Positions 27,435 to 38,780 of a DNA stretch of 64,000 nt are shown here, in pieces. Numbering within the stretch: position 1 is the stretch's first letter; each line of letters begins with the position of its first letter. The notes under the pieces were generated by a model that did no database searches, was not told the DNA's origin, and saw only the letters and a list, made by a program, of their open reading frames with translations. The stretch covers positions 49,900-113,899 of the forward strand of contig JAQGDQ010000653.1 of assembly GCA_030141605.1 (NCBI GenBank). The letters are read 5' to 3'. Source of the stretch: Tubiluchus corallicola (Eukaryota > Priapulida > Priapulimorpha > Priapulimorphida > Tubiluchidae). Position numbers and translations under genes: made by a program.

Positions 27435-28700
27435 ATGACTGTTGGAACATTAGCTGGGAAAACTCTCTTTATCACAGGAGCCAGCCGCGGGATTGGAAAA
27501 TGTATTGCACTCCGTGCTGCAAGAGATGGCGCTAATATTGTGGTGGCAGCCAAAACTGCAGATGCACATCCCAAACTGCCAGGTACCATTTTCACTGCAG
27601 CAAAAGATATTGAGAATGTTGGCGGAAAGTGCCTTCCATGTGTTGTTGATGTAAGAGAAGAAAGTCAAGTAGAAGAAGCTGTAGATAAAGCAGTAAAATT
27701 GTTTGGAGGCATTGACATTGTTGTGAACAATGCCAGTGCAATTAATCTTCAAGGAACTAGGGATCTTGAAATGAAAAGATATGATTTGATGATGGACATT
27801 AATACGAGAGGTACATACCTGGTTTCTAAAGTCTGCATTCCCCATTTATTAAAGTCTCCAAATCCTCACATATTGAACATCAGTCCTCCACTGAATATGG
27901 CACCTCATTGGTTTAAGAATCATGTTGCATACACGATGGCAAAATATGGCATGTCAATGTGTGTTTTGGGAATGGCAGAAGAGTTTGCTGAGAGTGGGAT
28001 TGCTGTAAATGCTTTATGGCCAAAAACTGCAATTCTCACTGCTGCCATGGAAATGCTTGGTGGGCCTGATGTATCCAGCCAGTGCAGAAAGCCTGAAATA
28101 ATGGCTGATGCTGCTTACGCAATTCTAAACAAACCCAGCAAATCTTTTACTGGAAAATTTGTTATTGATGAAGAAATTCTGAAGGACGAAGGTGTAGCAG
28201 ATTTTGAACAGTATGCGTGCGTCCCTGGGTCTGCACTTTTGCCAGACTTTTTCTTGGATGTTCATCCAGATGAGGTGAGAAAGCTAATTGAAACACAGGC
28301 AGGAACCTCAAGCAGTACTGAGGAACAAAGCAAAGTGGGCAGTGAAGATGATGAGAGCATGGGTGATGATGCAGTTGCTCAAGTGTTCAAGCAAATAAAG
28401 GGCTTATGCAATGCAGATTTAGTGAAGTCAATAAATGCTGTTTATGTCTTTGACTTGAAGGAGGATGGCAGGTACTTCATTGACCTCAAGAATGCAGAGG
28501 GTTCAGTTGGCCAAGGTGAGCCAGAGATGTGCGACACAACTATGACCCTTACCAGTGAAAATTTTCTAAAGATGTTTCAGGGCAAGCTAAAGCCAACAGT
28601 GGCATTTATGTCTGGAAAACTGAAAATCAAAGGAGACATGGGAAAAGCTATGAAGCTTGAGAAGTTAATGGGTAAAATGCATACTGCATCTAAACTGTAG
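27435..28700 (+). CDS. HSDL2: HSDL2-type short-chain dehydrogenase with SCP2 domain (421 aa)
   Basis: Hydroxysteroid dehydrogenase-like 2 is a peroxisomal NAD(P)-dependent short-chain dehydrogenase (SDR) fused to a sterol-carrier-protein-2 lipid-binding domain. Its exact substrate is unsettled, and roles in fatty-acid and cholesterol handling are proposed. Here the Rossmann TGASRGIG lies at residues 14-21, the acidic D72 at the end of a beta strand, NNASA at 98-102, and the catalytic Ser150, Tyr166 and Lys170 (YTMAK). An acidic linker spans about 285-311. SCP2 covers about 312-418, and the chain ends SKL, a perfect peroxisomal targeting signal type 1. The length matches the vertebrate family (about 418). 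The start is the first ATG after a probable splice acceptor. The whole coding region is one exon, unlike the multi-exon vertebrate gene. Candidate poly(A) signals lie at 29253 and 29963. The tandem paralogue is 2.6 kb downstream. Confidence 0.95.
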   Translation: MTVGTLAGKTLFITGASRGIGKCIALRAARDGANIVVAAKTADAHPKLPGTIFTAAKDIENVGGKCLPCVVDVREESQVEEAVDKAVKLFGGIDIVVNNASAINLQGTRDLEMKRYDLMMDINTRGTYLVSKVCIPHLLKSPNPHILNISPPLNMAPHWFKNHVAYTMAKYGMSMCVLGMAEEFAESGIAVNALWPKTAILTAAMEMLGGPDVSSQCRKPEIMADAAYAILNKPSKSFTGKFVIDEEILKDEGVADFEQYACVPGSALLPDFFLDVHPDEVRKLIETQAGTSSSTEEQSKVGSEDDESMGDDAVAQVFKQIKGLCNADLVKSINAVYVFDLKEDGRYFIDLKNAEGSVGQGEPEMCDTTMTLTSENFLKMFQGKLKPTVAFMSGKLKIKGDMGKAMKLEKLMGKMHTASKL

Positions 28701-31334
28701 AAGGGTGGAGATTAATGGTGATGCCAAATTAGAATTTTTGCATCCATTTTAGTTGAATCATGAGTAAATTTTCCCTAAAAAAGCATTCAGCAAATTGAAG
28801 GTAATCAGTGAATCAGATTGTTATATACAAACTTGCAGAAAATTATATCTTAGTGCTAAGCTGACAAGTGAATTGTACTATGTTCTTTTTACATTTGCTT
28901 CGTGTTCACTAATCATGATGCTATATTTAACAGACACATAGGCCTATCAGCTAACACAACCTTTGAGCTGACAACGAAAAGATAAGAACATAGGTAAAGT
29001 AAATAAGTCATTATATCTGTTCTGGTTTGGAAGTAATTAGGTTTCTATTAGCATAGCTGTAGCAGTGTCTGTGGGAGCTTTCTCAATACACTAGATTTTT
29101 TTATACAAATTTTTTGAGAATAATTAGAAACGGTTAAACATTTTGGCCAAAAACCATAATAGTTGTTAAATAATTTTAATAATTAAAGTAATTATATTTG
29201 TCTGTATTAAAGTTTGTAAATTCAGTGAAGTTTTGTAGATTTGGCAAAAAACAATAAATTTAGCTCACCAGTAGGATACTGATGTTTTATATCACCTACT
29301 GATAAGTTATTCATGAATAATTTTAAAAATCTTAGTAAACTGCCTCTAATTTGTGAACAGGAAAAATGGGTTTATATTACCTGCAGGTACATTGTCAATG
29401 AGTAAAGGAATGGTTTAAGCCCTTGAGTCCACTTTGCCTACATTTGCCATGGAAATGGTGCACACATGGTTTATGCCATTGAATCCATGTTGCTGCAGTT
29501 ACTTACTTAGAGAACAAACTCAAAATAAACCTATCTTTCAGTATAGAGCAGGTTTATCATTTTTATGTTGTCAGCTTCTTCAGTTAACAGTTTGTATCTG
29601 TATCTGCACAGCCAATAATTTTGAAGTTCTTTTAGAACTGTCACGATGATATTTCGTTGAATGGATTCTGTATTACTAGCTGTTTACTGTTCAGGTCTTT
29701 GTATTCATGGATTCTCATCCTAAAATCTAAATTTCTTGAGTCTGACTGAAAACATCAAGGCCATATGTTAATGTATGCATAATGTGTCTGATATCTTAAA
29801 GTGCTGAGGAGCATTTTACAGTATTGTGATGATAAATTTACATGTTCTGTCGATGAGCACATATTTTATTAAGCTTTTTCAAGTCAGCAAATATTATGAC
29901 TTTGTAGAACTTACTAAACCATTTAATGCAAAAAGAAATACTTTGTTGATTTGTATACAGTGAATAAAATTTCTATATTTGTATTTTATGTAGTTCCCTG
30001 CTTTATGTGTAAAAAACAATATTTATCACCAAAGTATTTTTACTGTCATTCAATTTCTACAAGTTATTTGGCACTCAGACCATATCTTTTGTAAATTAAT
30101 TGCTTATATTTAAGCTTCTCAACCGACAAATTTACACTTTTAGGAATTTGCAGAGATATGTGGTCACTAGTAGGCTTAGAAAGTGTCCAATGTCTTGTAA
30201 CTCAGTGACAGTTCCAACAGAATTTATATCTCATATTTGATGGAATATCTCATATATGATGGACGATCATATTCTCAGGATTGGGTTTGTCCGTCCATGT
30301 ATGAACTATGAACCAAAATTGGTAATTCCTAATCTTAAGGTAACGATTTTGGGTTAAACCACTTGCCTTTATCGTATTGTTAAAGTTATTTTAAGTTGCG
30401 ATATACCCATAGCTGTTCAAAGCAACCTGAGTGACTCATTTAACACCAGTACAAACAAACTCGATAATTAACATAAAGCAAGACGATCAATATAGTTTTA
30501 ATCATAATTATGAAAACTGCAACAAAGCATGCCTTTTCTGTAAGCAATAAAAATGCAAAAGTACCAAGCATAAATCATAACCACATATGAAAAATTTTGG
30601 CGGCATTGCAACCTGAATTGCATGTGAATTTTATGTTTGTATACTATGTAGGCCTTACTATACAATCATTTGACCATGTAAACTTATTGCACTAATTGCA
30701 TAAATCTGTGCCGTTTCGTATAACAGAAATTTGCCAGTGATATGACAACACAAAAAAGTGTAAATGCTTTATTTGCTTTGAGCAGTACCTGCATTATGAG
30801 TGGCATGTTGTTTACAGAGTGACTGCCACAACTAGAATGATCGTGACAATCCTTAGATATCATTAATTTAATAATGCTTGTGCAAGTAAGACCTCAGTTA
30901 GCTGTCTGCGTATTGAAGTTAATGAATTTATAAGCTGCTCAACTGTAGCAGCGTACTGCCTGTTATCTGTGACAACAGATTCTTTTAGATCATTTATTGT
31001 TTCTGTTTCTCATGAGTTCAAGTTGTTCATATAGTTTACCAGTTGCAAGTCATTCGAATGAAATGCCAGATAGTGGAAAGAAAATAAAGGGGCGTGCTGT
31101 GCAGGAAAATAATAATCAGCAAAACTCAAATATACAATGCATAAAATGTCATCTGACTGTCAAAGATGACTCGAATCAAAAGCAGCCAAAAAAGAGGGAA
31201 ATCATTAGCTTAACTAACTTGCAGCTTTCTCAGCAGGCAGACTTTAGTCACATGGGCATCAATTTTGTTACCTTTGAATAAGTTAAACTGGGACCACATA
31301 GTCTTATAATTTAACATAGTCAGCAATTTCTTAC
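28701..31334. other. 3' region of HSDL2 and intergenic DNA; no other gene recognised
   Basis: AT-rich, with AATAAA at 29253-29258 and 29963-29968 that could serve HSDL2. The frame at 30997-31281 has no recognisable domain and overlaps the segment that resembles the upstream flank of the first HSDL2 copy (ATCAATTTTGTTA at 27352 and 31258). Confidence 0.5.
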
Positions 31335-31340
31335 AGGCCA

Positions 31341-32219
31341 ATGACTGTTGGAACATTAGCCAGAAAGACTCTATTTATCACAGGAGCCAGCCGCGGGATT
31401 GGAAAATGTATTGCACTCCGTGCTGCAAGAGATGGCGCTAACATTGTGGTGGCAGCCAAAACTGCAGATGCACATCCCAAACTGCCAGGTACAATTTTCA
31501 CTGCAGCAAAAGATATTGAGAATGTTGGCGGAAAGTGCCTTCCATGTGTTGTTGATGTAAGAGAAGAAAGTCAAGTAGAAGAAGCTGTAGATAAAGCAGT
31601 AAAATTGTTTGGAGGCATTGACATTGTTGTGAACAATGCCAGTGCAATTAAACTTTTAGGGACTGGGGATCTTGAAATGAAAAGATATGATTTGATGATG
31701 GACATTAACGCCAGAGGTACATACCTGGTTTCTAAAGTCTGCTTTCCCCATTTATTAAAGTCTCCAAATCCTCACATATTGAACATCAGTCCTCCACTGA
31801 ATATGGCACCTCACTGGTTTAAGAATCATGCTGCATACACGATGGCAAAATATGGCATGTCAATGTGTGTTCTGGGAATGGCAGAAGAGTTCGCTGAGGG
31901 TGGGATTGCTGTAAATGCTCTATGGCCAAAAACTGTCATCTGTGCAACTCATGCTATTTTATCGGGCCCACATATTATAAAGCTGTGCAGAAAAGCTGAA
32001 ATAATGGCTGATGCTGCTTATGCTATTATAAACAAACCCAGCAAATCTTTTACTGGAAACTTTGTTGTTGATGAAGAAATTCTCAAGGATGAAGGTGTAA
32101 CAGATTTTGAACAGTATGCTTGTGTACCTGGTTCAACCCCTCTGCCAGACTTTTTCTTAGAATCTACACCTGATGAAATAAAGAAACAGTTAGTATCAAA
32201 AGACAATTCAACAAATTAA
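31341..32219 (+). CDS. HSDL2 tandem paralogue lacking SCP2 domain and peroxisomal signal (292 aa)
   Basis: This protein is nearly identical to the first HSDL2 copy over the first 198 residues (only about 20 nucleotide changes in some 590). It keeps TGASRGIG, NNASA, Ser150, Tyr166 and Lys170, so it should still fold and bind cofactor. Two differences stand out. Residues 199-215, the stretch after the catalytic helix that forms the substrate-binding loop in SDRs, are almost completely replaced and one codon shorter, while sequence on both sides is conserved. The protein also stops at residue 292 (ending STN), so the SCP2 domain and SKL signal are absent. It is probably cytosolic, or targeted otherwise, with altered substrate preference (inference). 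The coding region is intronless like its neighbour, with the same acceptor-like site before the ATG. The frame is intact, so this is unlikely to be a pseudogene. Confidence 0.88.
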   Translation: MTVGTLARKTLFITGASRGIGKCIALRAARDGANIVVAAKTADAHPKLPGTIFTAAKDIENVGGKCLPCVVDVREESQVEEAVDKAVKLFGGIDIVVNNASAIKLLGTGDLEMKRYDLMMDINARGTYLVSKVCFPHLLKSPNPHILNISPPLNMAPHWFKNHAAYTMAKYGMSMCVLGMAEEFAEGGIAVNALWPKTVICATHAILSGPHIIKLCRKAEIMADAAYAIINKPSKSFTGNFVVDEEILKDEGVTDFEQYACVPGSTPLPDFFLESTPDEIKKQLVSKDNSTN

Positions 32220-34397
32220 ATTTACAATTAAATGTATGGTACCAGCTTGATTACTGTACAAAATATTACGTGGAAATTACAGTCTGGGAGTATGTATTAA
32301 GCAGAAGCTGTAAGCTAAATTAATAGCTTGGTGATTGTTGTAACAAATTATGGTACTAAGTCAGTGAGAAAAAGCATTGCTGTCTGAGCTTTATTATAAA
32401 CTCTAAGTTTAACCATTCACCAAGTGCATCTTCCTAAAACTTTCCTTCAACAAAATATAGGCCTAATTGACAATTAGGGCTTGCACTCCCTAAATTCTTC
32501 GATGTACTTGAACTTGTCATCGCAAAGGCATTGTCACACACATATTCTGAGAGTGCCTTACTGGAGCAACCCCTGTTTCTGTACATCTTGCTTTTTGTAT
32601 TATATAAACAAATGTTTTCTATACACATATATGAGCATTTTAGTTTTTGTGTTGGACCACACCCTCTTGTTCTCGTCTATTTTTCCAGACTTCTTATCTA
32701 TGTTAAGACTATACGATGTCACGACAACGCAAGCTGTATTACTACATGTATATGGCTATAACCCCAATCGAAGTAGGAAGACATTAGATAATAAGTTGAC
32801 GAAACATGGTAAGATGACGAGCAACTCTTGGTGACCATTGGTGGACTTTGGGCCACGGATTTTTGGACCTCGGATTAGTTAGACGGGCACTAGCGCGCCT
32901 GCATTTCGGGAAGGTATTGCACAAAAACAGGTGCTGTATCTCTCAGTTCAGATGTGTTAGTTTTTGACGAACTACACACGTTCGACAGTTCATGCGTGAG
33001 CACAGCGGTAAATTTGAAATTTTATCTTAAAACTTGCCTAGTTTTAGTACAACACACTGAATGACTTACAGTAGTACTGAACCGTACTGTACAATTTTCG
33101 CTTTCAGAAACACGTGCAACGCGCTCGTGGAATGTTTTTTGCTGTTAAAAATAATGTTAATTTGTGATGTCATCAATAGTTGGGCTCGCACGCAGTTAAT
33201 TAAGATTTTAATCTATTATTTACTCGTCAGAAACGCTGTTGCAATATTATTCGTGTTAAAATGTATACTTTTTTGTCGGGCCTGAAAATTGGGTGGGATA
33301 TGGAAAATCATCCTGTCTTCCTTTAAGCCATTTGGCCCGATTTTTCTCGCCTTGTGCCTAAGGGACACCACAATATTGAGTAAAAGAACTTACTTAAGCT
33401 TTAACTTCTAAAAGTGATTTACTTTAACTTTTTGGTGTTCAATGCAGTGCAACTGTTACAAACTGGAGTGATCGCGGCCAATTTTTTAATATCAGTTACT
33501 AATAAACTCGTTACAACTAAGTGGGGAGTAAATTTTCTGGCAAAAAAGTTAAATGTGAAGTTTTTTGTAGGGGAAATTTTTTTTCGGACAAAAACTCTTT
33601 TCTGGGAAAAAAACTTTTCTGGAAAACGAGTCTACACCGGTAGATTGTCGTTCTGCTCGATCTGTCTTTATTAAGTTTACTGAATGACGTATAAAAGCGG
33701 CAGAATTTTACATTAATTGAAAGCACACACAAAAAATGATTTAGAAGCTTATTCCATCAAATTATAGGTAGCTTTCTACAAATCAATTTGCCTGTAACTA
33801 ATCAGTCTAACAGCAATAATTAATTTATAGCGTCTAGACTTTTTTGTTTAACTTGTAGTGTTCTAAATCATACAAGTAAACGAGTTGGCTTGTGGTCGCT
33901 GCCCTTTCTTCCTAAAATATTTTCAAATTATTATTTGTATTACATCTGTGTGTGTGTGTGTATTGCAAGATGAATAGAATATTATGTTATATTACGTTAT
34001 GTTGCGTTAAGTAATTTTTCGAAATCCAAAATGGCGTTTTTACTATAGAAGCGCTTCACTTGCGTTTTCACTTTTTTCAGAATAACAAATAAATTGTTGT
34101 TTTTCGTAAACCATATTAATTATCTTAGTAAAATAAGTGATGTTGCAACTATGCACACTGTTCAGTTGTGATCTACACATATTTGTTTGCTACTTGTCGG
34201 GCTTACATATATGCAGTTTTATGTAAAATCTAGCCGTTTGATCTATTATGTTGTAGGCCTATGCACCACACATTTTAAGCTCTAGACATTTTGAATGCTT
34301 CCTATTCTCTCGTACATATATAAAGCCTATAATAGACTAAATATATATTTTAGTAAATAAATATTTATGATTTGCAGACTTTAGCTGGGAACCTAAG
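32220..34397. other. No gene recognised
   Basis: Short frames (32481-32834, 33414-33674) have no recognisable domain. A GT microsatellite of about 14 bp lies near 33948. No RNA gene or mobile element could be supported. Confidence 0.5.
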
Positions 34398-34798
34398 CAA
34401 GGGCATATTACCAACAGGCTATAGCTTAAGGCGCCAAAGTTTGAGAGGCATCATTTTAGAAAAATATCTTTTTCTCCTCGGAAAATGTGTATATAATTTC
34501 CTATTCATGTAAAGAGCGCATTTTATAACACACCACAGGCAGCTACTGAGCTCACCTTTTATATAAGTACCACATAATGAACAAGTGAGAGATATTACAC
34601 AACAAGCAGTTGCGCAGCCTGCTTTAATATAAGCGCTATGCAGATGCATGTATTTAACAATGACCACGTAAAAGCTAGGTTAATAGTGTTACTAATATAT
34701 CACAAGCAATTGTTTAACTTCACAATAATAAATTCACAATAGAAATGGGCGGGAAAGAATTTCATCATAGGTGGTCGTAAAGTCTTGATACGTCCCTG
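34398..34798 (-). mobile_element. hAT-type MITE, copy 1 (401 bp)
   Basis: The element runs from CAAGGGCATATTACC (34398) to GATACGTCCCTG (34798) and matches the reverse complement of 39557-39994 along its length. Landmarks are GGCGCCAAAGTTTGAG, AAGCGCTATGCA, CTAGGTTAATAG and ATGGGCGGGA. The flanking 8-mers are AACCTAAG (34390-34397) and AACCTGAG (34799-34806), 7 of 8 identical. That is the target duplication length of hAT elements. Confidence 0.88.
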
Positions 34799-35368
34799 AA
34801 CCTGAGGCTTACCAAAATTCCATGCAGTAGGTGGACCCACACATTCTGAAGCCGGCCCTGTAAATTTCTGAACTCCAGATTATTGTGTTCCAAATCGTTG
34901 GGCACCGGATTGTCATATATTTACCAAATCTTGTTATTTTTTTATAATTTTGTTCTTATTATTTCAGTTTGTTGCTTTTACGTTATATTTTTTAGCTTTT
35001 GTTCAATTTAAGCAAACCTCGCGCACGAGTGATACACATTATAAATACCCCAACCCAATCAAGTAACCTTCCAGCAAAATTCATGATGAATGCCACCTAT
35101 TAAAATGGCGTTAAAGACACACAAACTGTGGCAAAAGTTGCGGGGACGATTGTTTTATTATACTTTTAATAGCTGAAAAATTTGAAAAAGAATGGATACG
35201 GGAATAGCAGCTGATTGAGAAGTGTGTGTTAAAGAAAAGGACAAGTCACTTAGCATGTTGGGCTTATTTTACTGTTATCACTTGAACTTAGAAAAACGTG
35301 ATACACGCAAATAACTAGCTATGAAGTACAAAGTTAATTTATACCACCGTCATACAGAAATTTTTACA

Positions 35369-35606
35369 CACGGTGGTAGCTGTCATTCAAATATAGCTTA
35401 ACATTATCCATCTTCAAAATTCCATTGGGTATTCTCTTGTTGTATATATCAGGATGTTGTATGAAAGATGAAAATTATGACGTAACTGGTGGACTTCGTG
35501 GCTTTCCGTAAGTGCGCGCTCGAAATTTTCACGCACGGTGGTAGCTGTCATTCACTTGAAAATTATGACGTAACTGATGGTCTTCGTGGCTTTCCGTAAG
35601 TGCGCA
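35369..35606. repeat. Two-copy direct repeat, the first copy carrying an inserted gene fragment
   Basis: The words CACGGTGGTAGCTGTCATTCA and GAAAATTATGACGTAACTG, then CTTCGTGGCTTTCCGTAAGTGCGC, occur at 35369-35390 plus 35469-35517 and again at 35534-35604. In the second copy they are contiguous. In the first they are split by about 80 bp resembling the sulfotransferase gene. Confidence 0.85.
35392..35474 (-). pseudogene. Displaced fragment of the Gal3ST-type sulfotransferase exon
   Basis: These 83 bp match 37500-37582 of the sulfotransferase exon with about 5 mismatches, in the same orientation. Read on the minus strand they keep the sense of the parent (HPDIYNKRI, NGILKMDNV), but nothing else of the gene is present. 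The fragment sits between the halves of a duplicated intergenic repeat, so it looks like a patch inserted during repair or the relic of a lost paralogue. Confidence 0.85.
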
Positions 35607-36907
35607 CTTCTGCTGCTTACCTATTGTGTTCATGCAGAAATGTCACAAAATTAGCATTCTGATTTTTTGCAAAAACTTAATAGGCCTATATTTTGACTGA
35701 AATTGATAGTACACTGTTTTTCTTCAATCGATGATCGACGTCATTGGTGGAAAAATGGTTCAAAATGGGAGTACCCAAGCGTGAAACAATCACGACTTGT
35801 TAAAGTAATTTTACTAATTACGTCAGGTGCGTATCACATTTTTATTATTAAGTGCTTCTAACATTTTTCGCGAACATTGAAATAAGCCCAACACCTAACT
35901 GAATTAAAATCTGTGTTAGTAACTACGGCATCAATACATTTTTATTTCTGTGGCTGGCTTTACAATTGTAGATAGGAAAACTCCTTGCATAATAGATCTC
36001 AACTAAAAAAAATTATTTGCGATTAAAACGCCAGTGAAAATTAACATGGTCTACTAGTAGTAGACTACTAACAAGATAGAAGACTACTAGCGAATTTAGA
36101 TTTAAAATATAGATTTGATCTATTACATTATTCCCAACAAAATTAATATACACAACAATTGCAAGACACAATATTTTCTATGGGGAAAAATTAGAAATTA
36201 GACAAACATAAAAATTATTAAAAGAAACCACCAATTCTTCGTAATAGGCGAAAAAAACTTCTCAAAGTAAACAGATACAGTAAAAAGCTATGTGTAAAAT
36301 TAATTTATTATTAGGTATACTAGCACTTATCTAGTCGGTAATTTTTTGGCTTGGATTTGTCAATATTTAAAATTATGGGACACTTCAGCGCTCGCCCACT
36401 GGTCCTACAATTTTGATTGCATGACTAAATGAGCAAGAGACTGTCATCTAGCGCTCATTCTGAGTGGCGCTTATGGCACGTGCCTGATTTACCATACCCT
36501 AAATAGGCCACCGAACTGTATAAATATTATTTAAAAACTGTTGACCGTAAACAAGCTCACTAACGTAACGCAATGTCTAAACAATAGTTGATTTTCGAAT
36601 GTGAAAGGTGCCTAGGTACTCAAGCAGCATTATGATGTATATTGATAATTGTTTCTAGTATCCTTCGGTACTCTGTGGGCTTTGTGTATTTCAATTTTAA
36701 GTGTTGACTAATGAATTATCCGTATTTTGAACGAACTATCTATGTAATTACATTCTTGAACTAACCAGTTGTACAAATCTGTTCTCAACTAAAATATACT
36801 TGTTGCACATAGTGGAAATACCTCGAACAGTAATAATACTGTACGTTAATCCACTTAAAACAAATAAAGTTTTATACATCAACCAGCAGTTTACTTTCAG
36901 GTTAGTT
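35607..36907. other. 3' flank of the sulfotransferase gene; no gene recognised
   Basis: AT-rich. It includes a local CTACTAGTAGTAGACTACTA word around 36048-36090. Nothing else is supported. Confidence 0.5.
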
Positions 36908-38021
36908 TCAACGGATAAACCATCTTTCTGTATCAGGAAACAGTTGTCTTTGTCGTTCTTGCAGCTCTAGGGTGAATTCCTTTGATCCTTTTATATAATC
37001 AGCACAAAATTTTGGTGCCTCGGCTTTTAGTGTGCGGTGTTGTACAATTGCTAACTTGTGTACCTGTTTTGCGCCAGGACGTTCAAAAGGTAACTTATTT
37101 TCTGCAGTTTGATTCTGTAAACACAAATATCTACGCCGATCCGTTTCCAATCTCAATTTCTGAAGGTCCCTCTTCATTCTTTCTGTGCCGTATTTTTTTA
37201 CCTTTTCATCAAACGCAGCGCTAAAATGTTTATAAAGTCGAAAATCTCCCCAGCACCAGTCTGTCACTAACTTCATTTCTGAACTGCTGATGTTCGTCCT
37301 GTGTACTGACTTGCGGACATTTCTTGGCATAACTAACGTGACGTCACTCCACTGCCAACCAAGAAGTTGTCTAAGCAGAACTAATGACTCCTCAAATCGT
37401 TCGAGTATCATGATTAGATCAAACTCTTTCTCGATCATTTTTATTACAGAGTTTATAGCTTCGCCGTTTCTCTTATCTCCTTCTTTCAAACCAAAAATGT
37501 ATAGCATAACATTATTCATCTTCAAAATTCCATTGCGTATTCTCTTGTTGTACATATCAGGATGTTGTATAAAAGATGAAAAATTTACGCCAAAACGTTC
37601 TGACCAACCATTATAGGAATAATATGATTCCAACATTGTTGCTGGGTGTCGTATTATAGCAACCATTTTGGCTTTAGGCATGAGTTCCTTTATAACTTTT
37701 AAATTAAATCTGCTGTGATGGGAAAATATATTAAAATACTTTTTCGGGTTGTGCAGTATCCTTCTCTTGTCATAGATAAACGGTTTAAACATACCAAGTG
37801 AATTCAATGGAGCTCTGCGAGGAAGTAAAATTGATAGATTGTGCGCTTTTCCGTACCTTAGAAGGATATTTTGAATGCTGCTGCTGCCGCACTTTGGTAC
37901 CTTTAAGAAGTAAACATCATTGATAGGTTCCTTTAAGCTGATGGCTTCCGTTGATAATGAAGCAGATACGCTTGGCTTAACATTCTTTGGTAACGAGGGC
38001 CACTGCTTAGAAAATGCATTC
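36908..38021 (-). CDS. Galactose-3-O-sulfotransferase-type enzyme, main 3' exon
   Basis: Golgi type II membrane enzymes of this family move sulfate from PAPS to the 3-hydroxyl of galactose in glycolipids or glycans (GalCer sulfotransferase and relatives). The exon starts after a good acceptor (TTTTTATTTTTCAG, AG at 38023-38022) and runs 370 codons to the stop at 36908. The 5'-phosphosulfate loop is visible as FLKVPKCGSSSIQNIL (exon residues 38-53) and the 3'-phosphate site as RHPATMLES (124-132, Arg124 and Ser132). FSHHSRFN (99-106), between them, is also typical of the family. No start codon lies in this exon. The N-terminal cytoplasmic/transmembrane part must come from an upstream exon to the right, which I could not identify between 38 and 42 kb. 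Family members are about 400-490 residues, so roughly 50-100 are missing. A fragment of this exon recurs at 35392-35474. Confidence 0.88.
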
Positions 38022-38512
38022 CTGAAAAATAAAAAGACAATTTATGAATAGCTTGCATCGTATTCAATACACGAACAGACTGGACTCATAACTTTATTAC
38101 ACCACTCCACCTCCACTACTGGCAATTCAGTCAGTGTGGGTGCTACATTACATCTAACTTTGTGAGACCAGATGTTATTATATAACTTCACGACATCACG
38201 CAAAAAATATAGATACCTAAAAGTATATGATAGGGGCGTAATTGAGAAATACTAATCCTATTAAATTTGAAACCCGGTCAGCAACTTGTTACCTGCAACT
38301 CGGTGACCCAATCGACGTTTATCCATGACCCACTGACCCTGTTGCATTTTGTAATGCACTCGTTTTGTGCCGTGTATAACACAAAATTGAGTATACGTGG
38401 CAGAATTATTTTTATTAATAATAACTACTGCATAGAGGTTTTACTACCCAGTTTGGCTAAACCCAACCGATTACAGAAATTTCTTTACTCTGTTGAAAGG
38501 AACATTTCGTCT

Positions 38513-38780
38513 TAATAATAATAATAACAACAATAATCTTTATTTAAAGTCGGCTTTTTGGATCAACAATTAATATATGTTCCGAAGAACTTATGGCCGA
38601 CTATAAGCAACAACCTACAACTACATAACAGAGACTATCATTACCCCACTTTTACCCTAAATACCACACGTCCGGCAGGGCAACAGCAGGTACCAGTTTT
38701 AAAGACTTTGGTATGACCCTCCGCTGTATTGAACTCACGACCTCCCAGAAGGAAAGCGAACGGTAGAACAAACCCTCTTA
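38513..38780 (-). mobile_element. tRNA-derived SINE
   Basis: On the minus strand the element opens with a tRNA-like head, GTTCTACCGTTCGCTTTCC then GGGAGGTCGTGAGTTCAATAC. The latter is a good RNA polymerase III B box (GAGTTCAATAC). A unique body of about 180 bp follows, and it ends in AATAAAGATTATTGTTG and a (TTA)n tail at 38513-38540. This order (tRNA head, body, simple-repeat tail) defines a SINE. It lies in what is probably the first intron of the sulfotransferase gene. Confidence 0.65.

Noticed and set aside
27450-27845. 131-codon antisense frame under HSDL2
   Set aside because: It is the complement of a strongly conserved dehydrogenase exon, and the same shadow appears under the paralogue.
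37805-37807. Sulfotransferase start at 37807
   Set aside because: The codon is TTG and lies downstream of the essential PAPS-binding loop, which is encoded upstream in the same open exon back to a splice acceptor.
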